The translations under genes were made by a program, and so were the position numbers. A stretch of 64,000 nt of DNA from Palsa-504 sp963835775 (GTDB lineage: Bacteria > Actinomycetota > Actinomycetes > Streptosporangiales > Streptosporangiaceae): the NCBI GenBank assembly GCA_963835775.1, contig CAWIHB010000010.1, positions 186,001 through 250,000 of the forward strand, given 5' to 3'. The notes below the pieces were generated by a model that was given only the letters and a program-made list of their open reading frames with translations, made no database searches and was not told the DNA's origin. Below, piece by piece: positions 51,077-60,066 of the stretch. Position 1 is the stretch's first letter. Every line of letters begins with the position of its first letter.

Positions 51077-53353
51077 ATGCTTGAGGCACTGGTCATCGCC
51101 GGGATTGTCGCCGCGCCGCTCGGCTCCGCCGCGCTCTTCTTGCCGGCCCGCCACCGTAACCGGGCGGCGGGTGCTTGGGCCGCTCTGTGGCGGGTCGTTC
51201 TGTCCGTCGTCGGCTCAGTAGTGCTCGCCGCCGCGGCCGCCGGCGTGCTGCACCTGCTGAAGGCGACCGAAGGCAACCTCATCCTCGGCGGGGCGGCTGT
51301 CGCGCTGGCCGGCCTGCTCTGGCTTCCGGTCACCAGGAACTGGTCGCCACGGGCGCACCTGTGCTGGGCGTCGTCCACCTACCTGTTCGCGGTCTACCTG
51401 GTCTACGCGCTCGAGTGGACCTTCGCCAGCCACCTCGGCCCGGCAAGCACGGCCGGCGGCGTGCTGCTGTGGTGTCTCGAGGTGGTCGCCGCCCTGATGT
51501 CCTGCGCATACCTGTGGGAACTGTGCGACGCGCTCGGCACCGCGCACTGGCACCGCAGGCGCGCCCCGCTTGACCCGCGCCGGCGGGTGCCCACCGCGGC
51601 GCTGCGGGCGGTGGGCCCGGCGGCCGACAATCCTCCGCCCCTGGTCAGCGTGCACGTCCCGGCACACAACGAGCCGCCGGGCATGGTCATCGACACGCTC
51701 CGCGCGCTACTGCGCCTGGACTACCCCCGGGTGCAGATCGTCGTCATCGACGACAACACCGACGACGAGTGGCTGTGGCGCCCGGTCGAGTCCTGGTGCC
51801 GCCGGCACGACGTCACGTTCAAGCACCTCGAGAACTGGCCCGGCTACAAGTCCGGCGCGCTCAACTACGCGCTGCAGCATCTCACCCACCCGGACGCCGA
51901 GATCATCGGCGTCGTCGACTCCGACTACCAGGCCGAGCCGGAATGGCTGCGCAACTGCGTGCCGCTGTTCACCGACCCGTGGATCGGGTTCGTGCAGGCG
52001 CCGCAGGACTACCGCCACTGGCACCAGGCCCGCTACTACCGGCGGCTCTACTACTCCTACAAGTACTTCTTCGCCGTCTCCCAGCCCTCGAGGAACGAAC
52101 GCGACGGCGCGATCTTCGCCGGCACCATGGGCCTGATCAGGAGAGTCGCCCTCGATGAGCTCGGCGGCTGGGACGAATGGTGCATTACCGAGGACGCGGA
52201 GATCTCACTGCGGCTGCTCCGCGCGGGCTGGTCCGGCATGCACGTCGACGAGTCCGGCGGCCGCGGGATCATGCCACTGACGTTCGAGGCGCTCAAGGGG
52301 CAGCGGTACCGCTGGTGCTTCGGCGGCATCCAGCTGCTGCGCATGCACTGGAAGTCCCTGCTCCCCGGCCAGGAGACAGCAAAGAACCACCTGTCGGCCG
52401 GCCAGCGCTGGTCTTACCTGTCCGGCGCGCTGCAGTGGTACGGCGACCTGCTCGGACTGCTGTTCTTTATCTTCCTGCTGGCCGGCGCGGTGAACCTGGC
52501 CACCGGCGGCGGGCAGCTCTTCCGCAAGCTGACGGTCTTCCTCGTCGCCGCCGTGCCCGTACTCGTCCTGCTCGGCCTGGTCCGCGCGATCGCGCTGCTG
52601 CGCCGCAGCACCGGCGCGACCTGGCGCGATGCGATCGGCGCGTTCTTCATCTGGCAGTCCACCTCGCTCGTGGTCGCCCGCGCCTCGGTGCTCGCCCTGT
52701 TCGCGAAGAAGGCCGCCTTCCTGCGCACCCCGAAGACCGGCGAGCGGACCAGTTGGTGGCACGCGCCGCGCGCCAACTGGGCGGAGACCCTCCTCGCGCT
52801 CTTCGGCGCGGCCGGGATCGCCGGCGCGCTCACCAAGACAAGCACCCTGAGCGGCCCGCTGCTGGCCGGCCTGCTGTTCGTGCCCACGCTGGGCATGGCC
52901 GCCGCGCCGTTCAACAGCTGGGCCGCCCGCCGCGCCGCGCTCCCCGCCTGGCTGCGCGAGCGCCGCGCCACCGAGTACCGGCGCGACCGCCACGCCTTCG
53001 CCGCTGGCATCGCCGCGGGCGGCGCGATCGCCGTCGTCGCGGTGGCGGGGCTCGCGATCGCGCTGATGCTCACCGGGCGCCTCGGCACCGGGCCCAGCCT
53101 CGTCGGCCCGATCCAGTCCCCGCCCGTGACAACATCCACCCCGGCACCCTCCACCACCCCGACACCAACGACAACCCCAAGCGCCACCCCAACTCCGTCA
53201 GTGACCCCGACCGCCACGACGACACCAACAGTCTCTCCGACATCGGCGACCCCGACCGTCCCCAGCACCACGCCCTCCGCGACTGTCTCGTCCACGGTCA
53301 CCTCTTCGAGCACACCGCCGTCCACGTCAACCCCAGCCACCCCGCACCCATGA
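51077..53353 (+). CDS. cellulose synthase-like family 2 glycosyltransferase
   Basis: The 758-residue protein has four or five N-terminal membrane segments, a GT-A domain (about residues 185-440) with VDSDYQ (DxD), CITEDAEISLRLL (TED) and QRYRWCFGG (QxxRW) motifs of processive synthases, then about five more helices and a Thr/Pro/Ser-rich tail of about 70 residues that should lie outside the cell. It lacks a PilZ domain. With the GH26 lipoprotein upstream it looks like an exopolysaccharide unit. Confidence 0.9.
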   Translation: MLEALVIAGIVAAPLGSAALFLPARHRNRAAGAWAALWRVVLSVVGSVVLAAAAAGVLHLLKATEGNLILGGAAVALAGLLWLPVTRNWSPRAHLCWASSTYLFAVYLVYALEWTFASHLGPASTAGGVLLWCLEVVAALMSCAYLWELCDALGTAHWHRRRAPLDPRRRVPTAALRAVGPAADNPPPLVSVHVPAHNEPPGMVIDTLRALLRLDYPRVQIVVIDDNTDDEWLWRPVESWCRRHDVTFKHLENWPGYKSGALNYALQHLTHPDAEIIGVVDSDYQAEPEWLRNCVPLFTDPWIGFVQAPQDYRHWHQARYYRRLYYSYKYFFAVSQPSRNERDGAIFAGTMGLIRRVALDELGGWDEWCITEDAEISLRLLRAGWSGMHVDESGGRGIMPLTFEALKGQRYRWCFGGIQLLRMHWKSLLPGQETAKNHLSAGQRWSYLSGALQWYGDLLGLLFFIFLLAGAVNLATGGGQLFRKLTVFLVAAVPVLVLLGLVRAIALLRRSTGATWRDAIGAFFIWQSTSLVVARASVLALFAKKAAFLRTPKTGERTSWWHAPRANWAETLLALFGAAGIAGALTKTSTLSGPLLAGLLFVPTLGMAAAPFNSWAARRAALPAWLRERRATEYRRDRHAFAAGIAAGGAIAVVAVAGLAIALMLTGRLGTGPSLVGPIQSPPVTTSTPAPSTTPTPTTTPSATPTPSVTPTATTTPTVSPTSATPTVPSTTPSATVSSTVTSSSTPPSTSTPATPHP

Positions 53354-53409
53354 GGCACCCGGCCGCCGCAGCCGCGGGCGGGAGCAGTGGCCAAAGTCCC
53401 GCCCAGCAG

Positions 53410-53496
53410 GGCGACCACGACGACCTGCTCCGGCGGCACGGCGCCTACTACGACCTGTACACCAGCCAGTTCACCGAGGCGCCGGAGGAGCGCTAG
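53410..53496 (+). pseudogene. C-terminal remnant of an ABC exporter gene
   Basis: A 28-residue stretch (DHDDLLRRHGAYYDLYTSQFTEA) matches the very end of MsbA-type ABC exporters, after the H loop (HDELL...YxxLyxxQF). The rest of the gene is not present upstream, where the GT2 gene ends at 53353. It is probably a leftover of a deleted gene. Confidence 0.5.
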
Positions 53497-53790
53497 CCAT
53501 CTACCAGCTTGTCGAACGGGACCGTCGGCTCGTACGGTATCGCGTCGAGAAACCCCGACAGGCCGATGCCCCGGTGCAGTCCCCTCTCGTTGTGCCGCTC
53601 GGCTAGGGCGTGCGCCAGCAGCACCCGCTCCTGGTCCGCGTTCGCCTCGGTGAACGGCGGGTCCCACGGCCCGTGCGTCCGCAGCCGCCGGAGCATGGCG
53701 AGGGGCAGCCGAGACGTCGTCCAGCGCGATGCCGTACTCCACAACCATCCGCTTCTCGAGCTTCCCGCCCTCACCGCTCACCGCCGCCAT
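53493..53790 (-). pseudogene. short ORF with probable frameshift
   Basis: Reading from ATG 53790 gives MVVEYGIALDDVS within the first 27 residues; dropping one G near 53708 continues as LPLAMLRRLRTHGPWDPPFTEANADQERVLLAHALAERHNERG to a stop at 53493. The two parts together make a plausible 98-residue soluble protein. Either a real frameshift or a single-base error is present. No family recognised. Confidence 0.45.
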
Positions 53791-53854
53791 CTCCCCAGTC
53801 GTATGCCGTATCTTCAGGCCCCTTCCTCTCTAGTGTGAGGCCTCGCCGGATGCC

Positions 53855-53868
53855 GGGACCTTCGGCGG
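53855..53868. promoter_or_regulatory. candidate DevR-type box upstream of flavodoxin gene
   Basis: GGGACCTTCGGCGG has a perfect left half-site and lies 74 bases before the ATG at 53942. A second left half-site (GGGACCATCG) follows at 53867. Confidence 0.4.
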
Positions 53869-53941
53869 GACCATCGCCTCTTCGGGCTGACCCTGCGGCC
53901 ATCGAGGCTGGGCCTAAGGAAGCAACGGAGGGAGGTGCCCG

Positions 53942-54445
53942 ATGCGGATCCTGGTCACGTACGGTTCCACCCGCGGTGGCACCCAGGGCCTAGCCGAGAT
54001 GGTGGCCGATCACCTGCGCGCCGAAGGCTTCGACGTCGATGTGCGGCCGCCCCGCCAGGTAAAGCGACTGGAGGGCTACGACGCCGTCATCGTGGGCGGC
54101 GCGCTGTATGCGTTCCGCTGGCACCGGGCAGCCCGCACGTTCGTCAAGCGTCACGCGGCCGAAATCCGGCGGCGGCCGGCGTACTTCTTCTCCAGCGGGC
54201 CGCTCGACGATTCCGCCGCCCGCGGCGACATCCCGCCGGTCAAAGGCGTCAAGGCGCTCATGGAAAAGACCGGGGTGCGCGAGCACGTCACCTTCGGCGG
54301 GCGGCTTCTGCCCGACGCCAGCGGATTCCCGGCCAGCGCCATGGCGAAGAAGCGCGCGGGCGACTGGCGTGATGCCGAGCACGTGCAGCGGTGGACGCGG
54401 ACCATCGCCTCTGAGCTCCACGGCGAGGTACGGCAAGGCGTCTGA
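53942..54445 (+). CDS. flavodoxin-domain protein (HemG-like)
   Basis: The 167-residue protein begins with a flavodoxin FMN loop (VTYGSTRGGTQGLAE) and continues with GGALYAFRWHRAARTFVKRHA, typical of the menaquinone-dependent protoporphyrinogen oxidase (HemG/PgdH1) group of flavodoxins. Oxygen-independent electron transfer would fit a hypoxic locus. GGAGGGAGGTGCCCG precedes the ATG. Confidence 0.85.
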   Translation: MRILVTYGSTRGGTQGLAEMVADHLRAEGFDVDVRPPRQVKRLEGYDAVIVGGALYAFRWHRAARTFVKRHAAEIRRRPAYFFSSGPLDDSAARGDIPPVKGVKALMEKTGVREHVTFGGRLLPDASGFPASAMAKKRAGDWRDAEHVQRWTRTIASELHGEVRQGV

Positions 54446-54464
54446 TCGCCAACGGCGCAATAGC

Positions 54465-54503
54465 CCGCCAGGGCCACGGCTGCGGCGGCCGTGGCCTTGG
54501 CGG
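54465..54503. terminator. hairpin terminator between convergent genes
   Basis: A 9-bp perfect stem (54472-54480 with 54488-54496) extends by six more pairs on the outside after one mismatch. It separates the flavodoxin and molybdenum hydroxylase genes. Confidence 0.8.
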
Positions 54504-54524
54504 CCCGCGGTCTTTTCGCGAGAG

Positions 54525-56636
54525 TCAGCGGAACCTACCATCAGGGAGCAGCGGCAGCGAGCGCAGCCGCTGCCCGGTGGCCGCAAAGATGGCATTGGCG
54601 ATAGCCGGGGCGACCGCGATCAGCGGGGTCTCCCCCGCACCGGCCGACGGCAGGTCGGGCCGGTCAAGCAGGACCACCTCGAGCTCGGGTATGTCGCTGA
54701 ACCGCGGCACCCGGTACCCGGACAGCGACGGCCGGGCGACGCGGCCGCGCTCGAAGCTGACCGACTCGAACAGCGCGCCGCCCAGGGCCATCACCGTGCC
54801 GCCTTCGATCTGGCTGATCACGGTGTCCGGGTTGACCACGGCCCCGCACTCGTAAGCGGTGACGATCCGCCTCACGTGCACCTGCCCGGCCCCGTCGGCC
54901 AGCACCTCGGCGCAGGTGGCCACCCGGCCGCCCTTCTCCAGCCCGATGGCCAGGCCCATACCGCGCCATGCCCACTGGCCGTCCCGCCAGGACGGCCGGC
55001 CCGCGGGCTGCCAGCCCGGGCGCCAGCCGAGCCGCCCGGCCGCGGCCTCGAGGACGGCCGCGAGCCGCTCGTCATCGAGGTGGCGGAGCCGGAAGCGCAG
55101 CGGATCGGCGCCCGCGGCATAGGCCAGCGCGTCGATGTGCGACTCACGCGCGAACGTATTGGCGGTGGCGGACAGGGCCCGGTACGGACCCTGGGCGTGC
55201 GGGGAGGCGGCCGGCTGGTACCGCAGGCGCCGGTTGGGCACCGCGTACGGGAAGGCGAAGCCGTTGGCCCCGGCGTTGATGTCGAGGAAGTCCCACGCGA
55301 TGAGCGAGCCCGCGGCGTCCAGGCCCGCGCGCACGTCGATCACCGCCATCGGGCGCAGGAAGCCCTGCTGGAACTCCTCGGCCCTGCTCCAGTGCACCAT
55401 GACCGGGCCGCCGGTCCCGCGGGCCAGGCGGGCCGCCTCGATGGCCTCGTCGCCGTGCTTGCCGCCGAACCCCCCGCCCACCGGCGGCACGATCACCCGG
55501 ATCGCGGCCTCGCCGATCCCGAGCGTCCGGCTGAGCCGGGCCCGGACGGCGAACGGGACGTTGGTGCCCGTCCACACCGTGAGCCGCCCGTCCTCCCACT
55601 CTGCGACGGCCGCCCTGGTCTCCAACGGGACGTGCGCGAGGTTGGCGGTGGTATAGGTGGCCTGCACCCCGATCACGGCCGCGGCCAGCGCGGCCTCCGG
55701 GTCGCCGGCCTGGGAGCTGACGGCGCGCTGCCACCCCTCGCCGTCGACCGGATGGGCGCGCAGGTAGGTTTCCAGGTCCGCGGGCCCGGGCGGCGGCTGT
55801 TCCCAGTCGGCCCTGATCGCGGCCACGGCCCGCCGCGCGGTCCCTGGGTCACCGGCGGTCACCCCGATGAACTCCCCGTCCCGCACGACCGTGACGCCCG
55901 CAATGGCCCCGGCCGCCGCGGTATCCGCCGACCGCAGCACGGCCCCGGGTGCCGGGGGCCTGAGCACGGCTCCATGCCGCAGGCCCGGCCGCTGCAGGTC
56001 GGACACGAAGCGGCGTGCCCCGGTGACCGCACCGGCCCTGGGTGCCGGATACGGCCGCCCGGCCCTGGTCCAGGCCGTCGGCGGGGTCAGCGGTGGCTCC
56101 TTGGCCAGGACCTCAACCCGGCGCATCCCGGCCAGGAACGCACCGTAGGGCAGCCGGATGCCGGTCAGAGCACAGGTGACCGACCCCTGCTCCGCCCTCA
56201 GCTGGGCGTGAGGTCCGCCCAGGCGCGGGGCCGCGAGATCGATGAGGACCTCTCTGGCCCCGGCGGCCGCGCGGCGCAGCGCCTCGCCCGCGTCTGGCAT
56301 AGATCTGCTGCCGAACGTACCAGGGTCATAGGGGCACAGATCGGTGTCGCCGGAGACGAGGCTCACGTCGGCCGGCTCAACCGCCAGTTCCTCCGCCACC
56401 AGCAGCCTCAGGGCCGTCAGGTTGTCCTGCCCGACGTCGACCTTCCCGGTGAACGCGGTCACCGTCCCGGACGCCGCGACGTGCACCCAGGCGCCCCCCG
56501 ATCCTGGCCAGGACCCAGCCCCGTCCGGCGGCCACACCACGACCAGCCCGTGGCCCAGCACCCCGAACCAGCCCCGGTCTTCTGACGCAGACAGGTCCCA
56601 GGGCCGCGCGGGCCGGGCCAGGGCCGGCCGGGTCAC
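54525..56636 (-). CDS. molybdenum hydroxylase large subunit (xanthine dehydrogenase family)
   Basis: The 703-residue protein carries the Moco subunit motifs TGKVDVGQDN, GGGFGGKHGDEAIEAARLAR and, near the end, GAGETPLIAVAPAIANAI with the catalytic Glu. It oxidises aldehydes or N-heterocycles with water as oxygen donor. The isoquinoline 1-oxidoreductase type is closest in layout. The 2Fe-2S subunit gene precedes it by five bases; no FAD-subunit gene is present, so electrons may go to another acceptor. Confidence 0.9.
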   Translation of the reverse strand: MTRPALARPARPWDLSASEDRGWFGVLGHGLVVVWPPDGAGSWPGSGGAWVHVAASGTVTAFTGKVDVGQDNLTALRLLVAEELAVEPADVSLVSGDTDLCPYDPGTFGSRSMPDAGEALRRAAAGAREVLIDLAAPRLGGPHAQLRAEQGSVTCALTGIRLPYGAFLAGMRRVEVLAKEPPLTPPTAWTRAGRPYPAPRAGAVTGARRFVSDLQRPGLRHGAVLRPPAPGAVLRSADTAAAGAIAGVTVVRDGEFIGVTAGDPGTARRAVAAIRADWEQPPPGPADLETYLRAHPVDGEGWQRAVSSQAGDPEAALAAAVIGVQATYTTANLAHVPLETRAAVAEWEDGRLTVWTGTNVPFAVRARLSRTLGIGEAAIRVIVPPVGGGFGGKHGDEAIEAARLARGTGGPVMVHWSRAEEFQQGFLRPMAVIDVRAGLDAAGSLIAWDFLDINAGANGFAFPYAVPNRRLRYQPAASPHAQGPYRALSATANTFARESHIDALAYAAGADPLRFRLRHLDDERLAAVLEAAAGRLGWRPGWQPAGRPSWRDGQWAWRGMGLAIGLEKGGRVATCAEVLADGAGQVHVRRIVTAYECGAVVNPDTVISQIEGGTVMALGGALFESVSFERGRVARPSLSGYRVPRFSDIPELEVVLLDRPDLPSAGAGETPLIAVAPAIANAIFAATGQRLRSLPLLPDGRFR

Positions 56637-56641
56637 GGACG

Positions 56642-57178
56642 TCAGCGGATCCGTCCCGGCCCGGGCCGGCCCGGCCGGCTCTCATCCGCGCCGAGGGCCA
56701 GGGCCGCAGCCCGGTGCACGGCCCGGACGATCCCCGGATAGCAGCCGCACCGGCACAGGCAGGGGTCCAGCGCCGCGGCGATCTGTCCGTCGCCGGGATC
56801 GGGGTGCGCGGCCAGCAGGGCCGCCGCACGCAGCGCGATGCCCGGCGTGCAGTACCCGCACTGGGACACCCGCTCACCGGCCAGCGCCCGCTGAATGGGA
56901 TGCAGCACGGGGTGCAGCGGCTCGCCCGCAGAGTCGGCCAGGCCCTCGATCGTGATGATAGAGCATCCGGCCGCCTGCCCGGTCGACAACTGCCCGGTCG
57001 ACAACTGGCAGGCCAGCGCCGGCCGGCCGTCGAGCAGGACCGTGCACGCGCCGCACTCACCTTCGCCGCAGCCCTCCTTGACCCCGGTGAGGCCCAGTTC
57101 GGATCGCAGGAACTCGAGCAGGCTCTCGTCCGGGCGGCTGATCTCGCACGTTTTCGAGTTGACGACGATGCGGCTCAT
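56642..57178 (-). CDS. molybdenum hydroxylase 2Fe-2S subunit
   Basis: The product (178 residues) has the plant-type ferredoxin site CGEGECGACTVLLDGRPALAC and the second cluster site QCGYCTPG with CLCRCGCYPGI. ATG 57178 fits the family start (VNSKTCEISRPDESLLEFLRSELGLTG). A 15-base direct duplication at 56976-57005 repeats the residues QLSTG, absent from most relatives. Confidence 0.9.
   Translation of the reverse strand: MSRIVVNSKTCEISRPDESLLEFLRSELGLTGVKEGCGEGECGACTVLLDGRPALACQLSTGQLSTGQAAGCSIITIEGLADSAGEPLHPVLHPIQRALAGERVSQCGYCTPGIALRAAALLAAHPDPGDGQIAAALDPCLCRCGCYPGIVRAVHRAAALALGADESRPGRPGPGRIR
56976..57005. repeat. 15-bp tandem duplication in the 2Fe-2S subunit gene
   Basis: TGCCCGGTCGACAAC occurs twice in direct succession, in frame, adding five residues. 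Confidence 0.95.
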
Positions 57179-57507
57179 CGTCAGCCCCCGCGGGCTAGGC
57201 GTTCGGCGCGCCGCTTGATGCCAAGCAGCATCTTGCGTTCCATGATCAGGCTGGCCCTCCATTCAGTGAGCAGTCCCAGCTGATCGCGTCCGGTCAGGGC
57301 CTGAGCAGGGCCGGTGGTCCCCCGTCTGCGGGACGATCGGCAGTTGGCTGGCCGCGAACCCGCTGATCGAAACGGGTCATCATGACGATTCTGCCGATCG
57401 TTGCAGCAGGGTTCGCCCAGGGCGCCGGCCGGGGACCGGCACGCGGACAGAGCCGGACCGGGCAGTGCGGCGACGGCAGCCTGGCCGCCATGCAGGCCCG
57501 TCGTCCC
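57179..57507. other. intergenic region upstream of molybdenum hydroxylase genes
   Basis: A 20-codon open frame on the minus strand (57181-57243, ATG with GGAGGG upstream) ends two bases before the 2Fe-2S subunit start; it could be a leader or the tail of a lost gene, such as an FAD subunit. Nothing else is recognised here. Confidence 0.35.
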
Positions 57508-58965
57508 TCACGCGATGCCGCGCAGCCGCACGTCGTAGACGATTGCCTGGAACGTGCCGGAGGAGTCCGGCGGCAGCTGGGTGAACCAGAGGAGCAGGTA
57601 ACGGGCCTTGGCGGGCCTGGCCGGCCGCATGGTCACGAGGCCGCCCGCCGCCGTGGTGCTTGCGACCGGCTGCAGGTCAGCCAGCACGGGCCCGCCGCCC
57701 GCGCGCAGCTGGAAATTCGCGCCCGTCATCGCGCCGAGCATGATCTGCGCCGACGTGATCGTGACAGGCCGGCCCATGTCCAGCAGCAAGCCGGTGCCCG
57801 GTTTCAGGTTCCCGAAGGCGGCGGTGGCGTACCACTGTGTATGCCACGCTGTCGCGGGGCTGCCGTCTATAGCGAGCCGCGCAAGTTCAGAGTTGTCGCC
57901 GTCGTTTTCCCCCAAGGGGCCGAACGCGGTTGCGCTCACCGCGGTGAGTATCTGGGCCGCGGCGGCCGGATGCGCGCCGGACGGGCTGTTCGGCGCGGTC
58001 ATCTCGCGGACGGCAAGCCAGCCTCCGCCAGCAAGCACGGCCAGGATGACGATGACGGCGGTCAGCCGGGTACGCCGCCGGACCGCCCGCGCTGTGGGCG
58101 GCGGCCGCCACGCCGCCCTGTCCGGCAGCGTGGGCGCTGGAGCCGCGCTAGACGAGAGCTCGGGCGACGGGCCCTCGTCTGGCCGGGTGACTGCGGCTAG
58201 CTCCATCGCCAGCTGCGCCGGGCTGAGGATCGGCGGGCCGCCTTCGGGGGCTTGCCCGGACAGCGCCCGGCAGGTCACCGAGTCGATGGCCGCCGGTATG
58301 CCGGGCCGGACCTGGCCGGGGCGGGCTATCCGGCCTCCGGGGCGCGGCGCGGGCGGGAGCGCAGCCGGTCCTTCCCCTGGCCAGTACCCGGTGAGCGCGG
58401 CATACAGCACTTGTGCCAGGCCGCGGGTGTCCGCCTGGGCCAGGTCGGCGGCGTGCGCCCCGGTAAGCGCCGCGACGATCCCCAGGCCGGTGATCGTGAC
58501 CTCGCCGCCCGTGCCGTACCACAGGCAGGCCGGGGTGAGACACAGGTGCGCGAGCCCGGCCTCGTGCGCGACGGCCAGCGCGTCAGCGGCCTCGGCGATC
58601 ACACGGGCCGACTGCCGGGGATCCAGCGGGCCCGCCGTGAGCATGTCGACGAGGCACCTGCCGGACGGCCACCCGGTGACGATGAACGGAGGTTCCGCGC
58701 CCTCATCGGCATCGAAAATCTGAGCTAGCCGCGGGTCGCTGACCCGGCTCGCGGCACGGGCGGCCGCCATGACCTGGGCTACGTGACGAGATTCAGGGGT
58801 GAAGACGCGTACCGTCACCGTGCGGGCCAGCATCTCATCAGTCGCCCGCCATTCGGCTGAACCGTCCTGCTCCCCCAGCCGCTCCAGCAGGAGGTACCGG
58901 CCTGCCAGCAGCGTGCCCTGCCCCGCGTCCGGCTCAGGCCCGCTCGCGCATTGCGCTGGTTTCAT
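57508..58965 (-). CDS. membrane-anchored protein pseudokinase with extracytoplasmic discoidin-like domain
   Basis: The N-terminal 270 residues have the fold pattern of a Ser/Thr protein kinase, but the HRD loop reads AHLCLTPACLWY, the DFG is replaced by GLGIV and the glycine loop is lost, so it is inactive. This is the pseudokinase type fused to MviN in mycobacteria. A Pro-rich linker, one membrane helix (about 303-322) and an extracytoplasmic domain of about 150 residues with a discoidin-like pattern (LAIDGSPATAWHTQWY) follow. A link to cell-wall precursor flipping is possible but unproven. Confidence 0.83.
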   Translation of the reverse strand: MKPAQCASGPEPDAGQGTLLAGRYLLLERLGEQDGSAEWRATDEMLARTVTVRVFTPESRHVAQVMAAARAASRVSDPRLAQIFDADEGAEPPFIVTGWPSGRCLVDMLTAGPLDPRQSARVIAEAADALAVAHEAGLAHLCLTPACLWYGTGGEVTITGLGIVAALTGAHAADLAQADTRGLAQVLYAALTGYWPGEGPAALPPAPRPGGRIARPGQVRPGIPAAIDSVTCRALSGQAPEGGPPILSPAQLAMELAAVTRPDEGPSPELSSSAAPAPTLPDRAAWRPPPTARAVRRRTRLTAVIVILAVLAGGGWLAVREMTAPNSPSGAHPAAAAQILTAVSATAFGPLGENDGDNSELARLAIDGSPATAWHTQWYATAAFGNLKPGTGLLLDMGRPVTITSAQIMLGAMTGANFQLRAGGGPVLADLQPVASTTAAGGLVTMRPARPAKARYLLLWFTQLPPDSSGTFQAIVYDVRLRGIA

Positions 58966-59200
58966 CCGGCCGACCCCGCAGTGTCCATGCCGATCCCCTG
59001 CCTGGCCGCGGTGGCCGACGGGATGACCACAGCGTCCTCCTCATAGGTCGGTACTCCCACGTCCTCAGCTTCCAGCGCCCGCCATGCCCGGCGCCAGGGT
59101 CCTTCGTCGCCTATGCGGAGGGCTTACGCCGCAAGCCCAGCGAGACCCAGCCACCGCAAGCCGCCTGAGGGCAGCAGGTCGGCCGGCCTGTCAAGGCCGT

Positions 59201-59745
59201 CTAGGGACGGCTTGCGCCGATATCGTCGAGGACGGCGTCCGCCACGATTCCTACGGCTGCGGCGACGGCCGAGGTCAGGCCGGTGCCCTGGGCCAGGTCG
59301 GCCACCTCGATCGCGTGCACGATGAGCCGTCCGGGCATCCGGTCCAGGGCCACAGCCAGGCTGATCGCGTCATCCAGGCCGAACCCGTGCGAGCTCGCCG
59401 TCCGCCCGGCGCCGGCCCGGGCCTGTCGAGGAGGAAACGATGGGTCTGGCCCGGATGCGGCGGCTGGGCGCGGACCGCATCGACGACCACGGCGAGCGCT
59501 GCTCCAGTCCAGGCTTCGATCAGCCGGGTGGGCTCGCCGTCCGTGATCACGAGCTGGACCCCGGATGGCACGCGCCCGCGCAGGCGACCGACCACTGCGG
59601 GCCCGGCACCGTCATCGCGGCGGAATTCGTTGCCGATGCCGATCACCACGGCCGGCGTGAGTCCAGGACCCGGCACGGGAACCACCGTCCGTTCGGAAAA
59701 AATGATCATCTCACGGCCGGAGCCAGAAGTCCGGCCCTGGGCCAA
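59201..59745 (-). pseudogene. frameshifted hydrogenase maturation protease gene
   Basis: The first part reads as a HycI/HyaD-type protease that trims the [NiFe] hydrogenase large subunit: VVIGIGNEFRRDDGAGPAVVGRL and LVITDGEPTRLIEAW, with the nickel-binding Glu/Asp pattern. Near 59403 the frame shifts; in another frame the expected SSHGFGLDDAISLAVALDRMPGRLIVHAIE and the normal C-terminus follow, ending at 59201. A one- or two-base change explains it. A start at ATG 59709 is also possible. It is the only hydrogenase-related gene besides the remnant at 16220. Confidence 0.75.
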
Positions 59746-60049
59746 CCGCGGCTGAAGAACGGGACATCGTGGTCAGTTCGGCGGCGCGAGGACAGCGGCG
59801 CTCTCGACGAGGTTCCTGAGCTCCGCGGCGAAACGGGTGGCGGGCGCTCCGTGTGGACGGCGGGAAGGACCCATCCGGCTCTCGCGGATTCCCGATTGCG
59901 CGGTGTGCGGACCGGGTTTGCGGCCTTGGCCTCGAGCCGCCGAACCAGCCCATCTCAGCGTCCTCGCTGCGGGTCCTTCCCGTCATTTTCATGCCACTGC
60001 GCCGCGGCGCTGCCCGGCAGAGCCGATGGTCCCGCCATCCGGGGACCGA
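59746..60049. other. unassigned intergenic stretch
   Basis: Several overlapping open frames exist here, as expected at this GC content, but none shows a recognisable family or a convincing ribosome binding site. It may be eroded coding sequence. Confidence 0.3.
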
Positions 60050-60066
60050 GGACCCAGGTCCTCGGT
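60045..60066. promoter_or_regulatory. perfect 22-bp palindrome containing a DevR-type box
   Basis: ACCGAGGACC at 60045-60054 and its exact complement at 60057-60066 flank two bases. The centre, AGGACCCAGGTCCT (60050-60063), is a perfectly symmetrical DevR-type core. It touches the stop codon of the CBS-BON gene, so it could act as terminator hairpin, as DevR site for the maturation protease gene, or both. Confidence 0.55.

Noticed and set aside
54108..56585. 825-codon plus-strand open frame over the molybdenum hydroxylase gene
   Set aside because: Low-complexity Arg/Pro/Gly translation with no domain; the opposite strand encodes a full hydroxylase.
59711..59992. 93-codon minus-strand open frame upstream of the maturation protease
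   Set aside because: Arg/Pro-rich with no motif and it overlaps the protease start; not supported as a gene.
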